A DNA stretch of 64,000 nt from Sarcocystis neurona (taxonomy: Eukaryota; Apicomplexa; Conoidasida; Eucoccidiorida; Sarcocystidae): assembly GCA_000727475.1 (NCBI GenBank), contig KL647294.1, positions 1 through 64,000 on the forward strand. Reading direction: 5' to 3'. Shown here piece after piece: positions 49,503 to 59,700 of the stretch (positions within the stretch are counted from its first letter, which is position 1; every line of letters starts with the position of its first letter). A model generated the notes under the pieces. It had not been told where the DNA came from. It made no database searches and saw only the letters and a program-made list of their open reading frames with translations. Both the position numbers and the translations under genes were made by a program.

Positions 49503-50010
49503 TTGCTACTGTAGTCCTACTTCACTTCTCCACGCTTCGAGTAAGCGAATCGCAGGGTCACTATGATTATGATACTCTTTTCCTGAGGTACAAATATACT
49601 CGTGGAGACATATTAGTACCCACCTGTGTATGTCAACATGTGTATACATGAGGATTGGAACACCTGTATAAACGTTGACCGTTAACCTTAACATTGACGT
49701 TCTCTGTCTCTGTGTCTCTCTCTCTGTCTCCGTATATATTATGTATATGTATGGTGGTACTTCTGTTGCCAGAGTATTCGTACTTCTGCACACTTCGAGT
49801 AACGGTCAAATCGCAGGGTCACTACGGTTATGACTCTTTTCTTGATGTACGAATCTGCTCATATACACATACTGGTACTCACCTGTATACAAGAGCATAC
49901 GCATGCACGCGTACTTGAACAAGTATATAAACGTCAAACGTCACCTTGGTCTCTCTCTCTTCCCTTGTCTCTGTCTCTGTCTCCGTCTATACTACATATA
50001 TACGCATATA
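49503..50010. repeat. Diverged tandem duplication, about 255-bp unit
   Basis: 49,503-49,750 and 49,758-50,010 share the same order of blocks: a TACTTC..CACTTCGAGTAA block, AATCGCAGGGTCACTA, a TATGA-CTCTTTTC-TGA-GTAC block, ACTCACCTGTAT or ACCCACCTGTGT, TATAAACGT, a TCTCTCTCTGTCTC pyrimidine tract and finally TATA. The copies differ at many positions, so the duplication is not recent. Confidence 0.85.
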
Positions 50011-50518
50011 CAATACAAAGCGAGAGCCTCACGTTCCTACGTCTCCAAGGCGGCCTCAAATTTTGGATCAGTCGCCATGCATTACCGTGACTGTAGAGGA
50101 TTGTTCAAGTTGACCTTCCCTGTGAAGACGTATAAGAATGGAGGCCCCAAATGCTGCAGGCGGCGTATCTAAGTGGCTGCTACGGAGAAGTTACTGATCT
50201 GCCAAAGCATCCCAAAGCGTTAAGGGCTTCGCGCGAAACACATTACACAGTTCAATCCTGTCCGCCTACATCTCCGCGATACAAAATATATTGCCGGGAG
50301 GCACTGGCGACAATGCTATTGCATTAGCTAGCACTTTTCTGTGCATATTCTTGAAATAATCATGTGGAACTACAAAATCCACCTGTTTGTCCATAGTGCA
50401 AATCAGCTGGTAGCTCTGCTGTCACTACCGTCAAACGTAGGAATGAGTACCAGCAGATTTAGGGCAGCCCGTGCGTACAGGTTCGTTAAAGCCTTCGCGC
50501 TGGACGAAGGTGTATCGT

Positions 50519-50734
50519 TCACATAAGGGGATAGACGGCGACGGTGTAGTCCGACGCACAATGGGGTATAGTTACACAAAGAGTTTTGGGTTTCTGTTCC
50601 TTCTTCATCGACAAAAGCGTGAAGATGGGCCAGGACGCATTCCACGAGAGCCGTTCGATTTTAAAGTAGTCGTCGAAACACTCTTTGCACAGTGCATAAG
50701 TCTCGTTTACTGAGTATTTCATCAAGACCGGCAA
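50519..50734 (-). CDS. WD40-like gene, exon D (terminal, zinc-site second half)
   Basis: It follows the acceptor AACTTGGCAG, starts LPVLMKYSVNETYALCKECF in phase 0 and ends at a stop at 50,519. Joined to exon C it gives CPLC, 21 residues, then CKEC, a plausible four-cysteine zinc site. The intron between (50,735-51,014) is 280 nt and carries a TA run at about 50,803-50,818. An alternative downstream splice into another exon cannot be excluded. Confidence 0.6.
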   Translation of the reverse strand: MPVLMKYSVNETYALCKECFDDYFKIERLSWNASWPIFTLLSMKKEQKPKTLCVTIPHCASDYTVAVYPLM

Positions 50735-53700
50735 CTGCCAAGTTCGCACGCATCCGATTGCAAATTCGAGAAAGCCTCCTCTCTTCCTCTCTCCGTATCT
50801 TCATATATATATATATATGCGAGAGCCCCGTGCATCACACCCTCCTACACAGAATACACATCTGTGTGCCTCTACGCAGACGTATGCGCACATATACACG
50901 TACATACGTACACAACTGCACGAGTATTCTGATCTGTTTTCGTGGCTATGTCTCCCTGTTGTGCTTTCTGATTCAGGTCGGTACTCAGGCCCCAAGAAAA
51001 CCACTGGGAAATACCTGTCTCGTGTCTCCTTTACACAGGGGACAGCACACGTTGAGATTTTGCGCCAGTAAGAATGCCTTGCACATCACCCGCTGCTGCT
51101 GTTGTAGGAACCTTTGGTCTACCACTGCTTTCTGCTGCACCAGCTGCACTTTCTGTTGCGGTCTCTGCTTCTTCACCTCCTGCTCTGTTCTCGTTTCGCT
51201 CACTTCGAGTTCTATACCTTGCTGCTGGAGATTCTGCTCTGCCGTCTGCTGTTGCATCTCCTGCTCCACTCCTTGCTGCATCAGGACGATACTCTCATTC
51301 GAACTAGCAGCAGTTCGCTTCGGTGTTTGCAGAGCCGACACGCGGCCTAGTGACGTGTTCTGCTCTTCAGACGCGAATAGAATAGTGGACGGCAAACGGC
51401 TTTCTCCTGCTGAGGCCTGCGTATTTTTATTTGTTTGGCGCTCACGCTGTGCTACCAAAGGCTGTGTGTCAGCTGCTGAATATGGCGTGCCACTACCTAT
51501 CGTGGTAACTCCGTTGTGTAGAACTACACCAGCTCTTTGGTATGCCCGGAGTACCGTAAGCGGCAGTAGCGGTTGGAAGCACGCAACCGAAGCAGCTGCC
51601 GCCTCCGCTTCCGCCTTGAGTTGACGTTGCGTGAGATGCTGGCCGCACAGGAGACACACGTAACCTTCAGTGGGTATTTCTGCACCGTTGTGCTGCTGAG
51701 ACAAGCACTTATATTTTTCCTGCTGCCAGCTGTCACTTTCCATGATGTGAGGATCGACCTCCGTACTATGATTTTTACGCGGCCGTGCTCCTGTTACAGG
51801 CGTAGACGGTGCTTCTCGCGGAGAAAATTCCGCTGCTGGCAAAGTTTCTGGTGCAACGTCGCTTGAGCTACTGCGACGAGACGCAGTAGTCTGTCGCAGC
51901 CCTTCAGCGCCCACGGGCGGCGTAACGACGAATGCGTGTCTGTATCTGTTCCACAGTGCTTGACAGAGCTGCTGTCGAACATTACACCCCGCTGAAGCAG
52001 CCTCAGGCTTTCTGCACATAGCGTCAGCAACGGCGCACGAGGGCAGCAGAGCAGCACCAGCACCGTCTGGGACCACCTTCGACCAATCGACCTGCGTAAC
52101 AGTCATCCAGGGCTGCGTCTGGTCTTCGCTGACATTGCCCGGCACGTAGGTATTGCGTGCAGCGCTCTTGGCTGCAGGAGACGCAACAAATCCAGCCAGG
52201 GAACCACTAGTAGAAACAGTAGCACGCGCAACCTCCTCCGGCGCGGCCACAGCGCAGAGTGCGAACAAGTGCTGCAGCTGAATCACCTCCACACAGAATG
52301 TAATGCTCTGCTGAAAGTACTGCAGCAAGTCCTGTTGCTCGCGGAAGCTGCTGTTCGATCTCGAGGATGTCGTAAGGCTACTGTAAAATTCTTTGCAAAG
52401 TCTTATCTCTTCACATTGAGCAGCACATTCCTGCGCAAGCAGCAGCAGTCGCTGCAACGTAAAGCAGTCCTCTGTCGCTTCATCGAGGAACAGCAGCATC
52501 AACAGTAATACCGCAGTTAGGTCCGGCGCGCAGATTTGCTCACGTGACCCGCTACACTCTACGGCATTGTCACAAGCAGCATCGGGACTACCTGTGCCAG
52601 CAGCGTAGCAGCCAGGAGCATCGAGAATAACAAAATTACACGCGTTACTCGTGCTGCCACTCCTTAAATTACTAATATTCGCAGTGCCAGCAGACACAGC
52701 ATCATCACCAGCAGCAGCACGGCGGTGGGCATCCGACGGAAGAGTGCTCGCGTCAGTCACGCAGCCAGCAACCGTGCCGTTGGCAGTAAAGGCAGCAGCG
52801 TCCGCTTTCTCTGCGGCACCTCTTGCCACGGTCGAGAGCGGGAAGGGACCATTATATAGTGTATCACAACCTGCGGCTGTTGATGCGGAAACCCCTACGC
52901 AGCACCCTCGTAACGCATGCACAGCAAAAGGGTTGTCTGTCAGCAGCTGTGTAGCAGTTGTGTGTATGAGCGCTGGACGGGCAGAGAGTGCACAGAGACA
53001 ACGCAGACGGATAAAAGAAAGCTCCCTCGTCCAGTCACCTTTCTGCACTAAAGCAGAGAGACGCGGGCTCGCTTCGGTCAGACGTCTGTGTCCCTGAAGA
53101 GAGGAAAGAAAGACCTCGAGCAGCTGCTGCTGCTCGTGGTGCAGTTTGATGGCGGACTCGGCCTGCTGCACAATTTCGTCTTGCAGATATTGGCACGGCT
53201 GACCGTCCAGTGGCTCTTGAAACTCTTGTTGCAGCGTCTGCTGCTGCGGCGACTCTTTCAGCTGCTCCTCTTGCTGCTGCTCCTGGTGGAGCTGCTGCCG
53301 CTGTCTAGCATCTGGTGTCCCGGGCACGCAGCGGGGAAGGTGCTTAGCTGCAGAAGACGCTGCTGCGGAATTAGGTGTGCTGCTGCCCGCGCGTAATGTG
53401 GCGCATCGGTCGGCTTCAGTAAAATAAGATTTCTGATAATCTTCTACACTATGGTCCACGTTACTATGTGCCGTAGGTACTCTGTCAGCACAGCCGCCTG
53501 CACTAAGTTTGGCACCACCTGTCGCAGCAGAAGCAGCTCCAAGCGTTGCAGGACCAAGTGCAGTAACAGACGCAGCAGCCGCCGCCACGTCCGAAGCACT
53601 TTCTGCCCTCCGCATATCAAACCTTTCGTTACTCATTTGCTCCGACTTGCTGCAGAGGCAGCAGCCACTCCTCTCGCATAGCGTCGACAGCAGACGTTTC

Positions 53701-56700
53701 AGCGCAGGCAGAAGCGAAGACGGGTGACGACGGCCTGCCGTTGCCGATGTGCCGCGCAACAAAACCATTGGCTCTACCAGCGGATGAAAAGCCACAGACG
53801 AGAGGCACACAGCAGCAGCAAGGGCACCACCAGCAGCGCTAGTTAGGTAAGCAGCGACACGACGACTCGCAGTGTCGCCTGTGGGAAGAACGCCACCAGC
53901 GTCCACATCAGGGGCAACGGTAGCATCAACAAAAGCCGCATCAGCTGCAGAAGCAGTAACGGCATCACCGGCCGCACCAGTGTCAGGGGCAGCAGCCAGA
54001 GAAGCACCGCCCGCACTAGAGCCGCCACAAACAGCAGCAGCAGCACCGGCAATAGCTGTCACATTGGCTACGGGAGCAGTAACAGCTTCCAGCACCGTCG
54101 CTGCATGGTGTTCGTCTCGACGGGGTAAGGTAGAATGTGTCGAGGCTGTTGCAGTCGCTCTGCACTTCGACAGAGAGCAAGCTGGTAATGGAGCCTCTTC
54201 TCGCAGGAGCAGTGGGTGTTTCTGCTGCCGCCACGTCGGCTGCTGCTGCAGGAGGATGGGGTGCAGCCGTTGTCCACGTACACACCGCTGCTGGTGATGC
54301 AGCCTCTCGTCGTGCTCGGGACCGGTCTGCGCCACTCGCTGCCGGGGAGGGACTGACCCCTGCTGCTGCTGTTGCCGCCCTGAGGGTTGCTGCTCGTGAC
54401 CAGTTGTTTGCTGCTGCTGCTGCTGGTGCTGCGCTGCAAAGGATCCGCAGGAGAAAAGGGAGGCAGTGGTCGCACTCAAAGACGTGCAGCTGCATGTAGG
54501 CAGCCGAGTCACCTGCGCAGCGGCAAGCGCTGCAGCACGACGAAGCTGTCGGAGCTCTCTGCTCCAAGCGAGCAGCAACGCTTCTGCTGCACAGACGCCT
54601 GCCTGCGCAACGCCGACATCTAAAAAGAGGTGCCCCTCGCGCGTGAGCATGAACAAGAAGGTCCCTGAAGCAGACGGGGTTAACGCTGCAGCACACGTGT
54701 AAAGTCGGAGCAAGAGCAAATCTTCTCGCTGCGGGACGTAACAGGTATCTACACATATACACGACATATACATGTATGTATATATTAAGGTACACATATA
54801 TATGTACACATAGTGGTACTTACCGGAGTTCCTACGTACACGTCGTTATACGTGATACTTTAAAACATAGGCGGAGAGAGACGAAACGACGCACGCACAC
54901 ATATACAGCCCCTCGTGTATTCCCTGCATACCTGTACGTACATCTCTCCATACATATATCGCCGTACGTGCGGGTGTGCATACTACGTGATATATACTTA
55001 CGAACACACATACACATGGGAGGATGTATGCAGTCTGTGTTCGACTATACAGGCATACACATACACCTGTATATATATATATCTTGGCTACACGTATAGT
55101 CAAACCTCTCTCACTGCTGTTGCCCCTGCTGCGGGGAAAAACTGGTGCCGTAAAAGGCTGCGGTTGCTGCTCTTCGTGACCGTTTGCCTGAGTGCTATTG
55201 CACCAGAGGGGCACACGCGCGCACGCGGCACGCCATGGGAGCAGCCGACACTACAAATATCAACGGAATTACCGCTGATATGCCAGTGAAGCCCTTCCAC
55301 GAGTACAAAACAACGTGTGCGTAGATTTGTCACCTAGATGCGTAAAACAAAAAGGCGTGCTTGGACGTTTGTACATGCACCTATGCTGCTGTAGGTCTCG
55401 GCTACTTGAAGTTAAACAGTCAGTTGCCAGAGCCGCTGACACGCGTGCATGCAGTGGCTGCGCTTCTCTTTGCCAGACGCCGCAGCAATCCAAGGGGGAA
55501 GAGGCACCGCCTGCTGCTGCTGGCGCTACACCGCGCGCTGACGGTGCTGCCACGTACCTACTGACACGGCTGCTGCCCCGTATTCTAATGCTGCTGCGTT
55601 GCACCTGCTCTTGCTGCCGTTATACCCCTGAGGCTCTGCTCCCGTCTTGGACCTGCTGACAACGGTACGCGCTTCCCCCAAATGCCGCTGCGGCTGCGGT
55701 TGCGTCGCAGCACCGTCCCCCACTTCGTAGCAGCGTCCCCCACTTCGCAGCAATGAAGACGCGCCTGCAGGCCGCAACGCCTAGATGGAGTGCTGCATGC
55801 ACCAGCGCAATCCCACTGTGTTTCACTGCCTGCTGGAGGGGGCCGCAGTCGTCTACCTAGATCTACGTGACACCTGCTGCGACCAGCTGGTATCTGCGCG
55901 TAATGCAACGGGAGAAAAACCGAGATGTACACATCCAGCACCGGCAGCAGGGTTATAGCAGTGCACCAGAACCGGAAGCAGGACGAGAAAGGGCCAAGAC
56001 ACTGCAGAGTACGAGGAGGTGCGTCACTGGTATCGCCTACCGAGAAGAGTCGTGTGCTTTGATGAGTCCCTTTTGCCGCTGCTGGTGCTCTGCGCAAAGC
56101 CCACTGAATACACAGCAGACTGATGCAAGGTACGCAGCGGCTCTTCGGCAGCTACGTCTGTCGTTACCCACAAGGGGGCAGTGGCGCTCGCCGCACCAAC
56201 AGCAGCACCACTGCTAGAGGTGTCCGCCACGTGCTGCTGGTGCTGCAGCAGTTGCCGGCCTTGCAGCTGCTGCTTCTGCTCCCCCCCCTCCTTTGCATTG
56301 AGAGTCGCAGTCGCAGATGCTGCCTCCGGCCCTAGCGCTGCACGAGCACTCTGCTGCTGCTGCTGCAGTGTGGGGCTGACGACTGGGTGCCGTGGCTGGC
56401 GTGGCGGCAGCAGCAGACGTTCAAAAGGCAGCGGAGGGAAATAGCAGCAGGACGACGGACAAAGCAGCCGCAGCCGCCACTGCTGCCGCGTCTCCCCCTC
56501 CCCAGGACTGAAGACCGGCTGCATGCCCTCCAGGACATACGCTGTGGACTGCCCCGCAGCTCCACACACTAGCAAGCAGCCGACCGTTTCCCAAAGCACA
56601 GGAATGTGCTGCAGTCTTGTCGGAGTAGTTGACCTGCGTGCTGCTGCTGATGTTCGTTTGTAGCCTGCTGTCCCTTCTCCTGCTGGTGCTGCTGCCCCTC

Positions 56701-59700
56701 CTGCTGCATCTGACGCCGCTCGGGATCCTGCGGGCACGGCTGCTGCTGATGGACGCGCTGCTGAGCACGCTGCTACGGATGGTGGCGGTGGCGTTGCTGC
56801 TGGAGCACCAGCGGGACCGCCGTGCGGATGTGCGCTCTGCGGAGAACAAGCGAACGGAGGCAGGCGTTCAGAGATTGTTGCGCATGCATTTACACACGCA
56901 CACACACATACGCATATGTATATGTGGACGTAAGCCTATCGAGCCAAACGCGCAGATGAACACGTGGCCTTCGACGGCCCGCGCAATAACCCAGAACGAA
57001 GAAGACGGGAACGCCCGCAGCAGCAGCGCAGACAGCAGCAACAGCGGAAGCAGCAACAGCCGCAACTGCAACAGCGCCGCAGCACCGTCCGCCCCCAGAT
57101 TGCGTCCGAAAGATGCGACGAAGCAGATGCAGCAGCAAGAGCTTTGACGACGTTCAGCAGTCCCGATCCTGTGGGGGGCAGACAGCAGGTTGTCACAGTG
57201 CTGGTGAGGGGGAGACGAAGCAGTGGAAAACGTAGCAGCAGCTGCGGCGCAGCAGCAGCAACGGCAACGCAGAGAACGCTCAAGCCTAATAGAAGGGGCA
57301 GCGGAAACAAAGCGGCAACCACACAGGTCAGAAATCCAGAGTCAACAGCAGAGGCAGCAAGCTGCAACGAGAGTGAGCAGGAAGCAACATCACGTGCAGT
57401 GTGAGACAGCCACGCAGCAGCAGCTGTGGCAGCAGCAGAGCCAGGAGGACGCTTCATAGGGGGAAATAGCCAACAGAAGCAGCAGCAAGATAGCAGCAAC
57501 ACGAACCTTACGCAGCGGCACACGCGCAGCAGCAGAGCAGCAGCTACTTTTCAACGAGACCGCGGGAATTCCTCAGACACACGTCCGCCAACAAAAATGC
57601 AGGAACAGCACATCAGCTTCATCACACTCCATAAAAATGAATACACGAAGAAGAGCAGCTGTAGCAGCAGACCACACGCGGCGAGCACCTAGCAGCAGGA
57701 ACGGCTCGGGGATAGAGGCACCACCGGCCGCGGTCTAACAGCGCGTAGCAAGTCGCGGCACCAGCAGCGGGCCAACTGCCGCTATACACACACACGACAG
57801 CAGCAGCACACCGGTAGCAAGATCGCAACGGTCCTCGATCGGCAGCAGTAGGAGGCGGAGGGGTGAAGCCATCACATGTGGCAGCTGCACGTAGCGGGAA
57901 TGGCGAGACAGCAGCAATGGGACTGGCAAGGCAACACCACGACAGCAGCAGCGGCAGCAATGCCTCTCGGTAGCAAAGAGAAGAGACCAGCCGCGGGGAA
58001 CAGCGGGAGGGGCATCAGCAGCAGCGCCATTCCTGTAGACAGTTTGGCAAACAGTAGAAGCAGCAGCCACCGCACCGAGAGGGCGTTGCAGTGTAGGCGA
58101 TGCGAGACGTTTTAGCAGGAAGGGTAGCTGCAGCTGCAGCAGTAATAGGGCAGGGGAAGAATGAGCTGCGGCAACACGAACCTACATGCCAAAGCACAAG
58201 AGATTCTCACGAAGAGATACGTGTGTAGATAAATGGCCCCTATGCAAGGAGTTTCTGCTACGAAAGGAAATCTACTTGCTTGAATCGAAACCCGAAAGTG
58301 TACATGTACACGTATATACATAAATGAATGTATTCATTTATATTTCATCTCTGTTTGTTGTTCCTTTCCTGTCAAAATGTGCAGCGGACTTACCCGCCGC
58401 AGGTTGACCGGGACGCTAGACGACAGCACTAGCGCCACCACGTCGAAGTACGGGACAGCAGCGGTAGCAGCAGCCACGGCAGCATGCTCTTCTTGCGTCT
58501 GCTGCTCTTCTTGCGTCTGCTGCTCCTGTGGAGGCCAGTCGTGTGCGTGCGACTGGTGTTGTAGCAGCTGTTTTTGTCGCTGCTGCTCAGCGTGCTGCTC
58601 GGTCCCCCCAAGCGACTGCAGCTCCTGTGCCTGCTGCTGCTCCTGCTGTGGCTGCTGCGCCTTTGGCTCTGGACGCTGCTGCTGTTTCCGCTGCTGCTGC
58701 TGCTGCCCTGGCTGCACCCACCGCGAAGTGGAGCGCTCAGTAGACGGGGAGGGGCTTCTGGAGAAGTGCAGCAGCACGGGTGTCCAGCAGCCAGCAAAGA
58801 CAAGCACGCGGATCATACTGCCACAGGTGCACGCGCACCAGAGATACTCACTTGAATAAGAAGAGGGGGAAGGAGTGGCGGGAGAGAAAGACGGACAAAA
58901 CGATGAGGAAGACGCTAGGACAGCAGTTGTTGACGGCCGTGGCTTCTTACTGCAACAGTGAGAACTACGGTCCGTCTCTTCTGATGCATGTGTAGCGTGA
59001 ACGCTCTCCATCTGCACCGTACTTGAGCAGCCACTTCCTGCCTTGCTGCAATATCTGCAGCGTTTCCTGTCGTTGCTGCTTATGTGGTTGCTGCTCTTGC
59101 TGCCGGTCACGTTGCCACGGCCGCTCCAACAGCTGCTGTCGTTGTTCCGCTCGCTGCTGTTCCTGGTGTTTACTCCCAGCTGCGCTGCGCGGCGTATGTT
59201 GCGTCGTGTGAGGAGAGCAGCAGGAAGCTCGTGCACATGTAGGTGGGAGAGCGGCAGCCCGATGCTTGGTAGCAGCAGCAGCGGACGGTCTGCGAGGCTG
59301 CCGCCCACCTTGATACGAATGCGTACAGCAGCACTTGGGGTCCTGCTGGCTGCCCCTGCAGCTGCTGCTGCAGCACGCTTATGGGAGACGCAGCAGCCGC
59401 GCAAGGAAAATCGTATGGGGAAGGCCAGCAACGCACCAGTGCAAAGTCCTACGAGGACTTGGCAAGAGAAGGAGAAGCGGAAACACGAGCTGCAGTGCGG
59501 CTTCCTGTTGCTTCTTCTCTCGTGCTGCTGCCGCCTGCTGCTGCTGCTGTGTTGGCAGCTGCAGCTGCAACTGAACGGCTGTCGCTGCTGCAGGTGCACC
59601 TGTAGCGGCGTCAGCGCCATATCGCTGATGGAGTGGTGGGCAGAGAGCGGCTTCCACGTAAAGCTTCTTGCCGATTCTCTTGCCTGCGGCTGTCCTTCTC

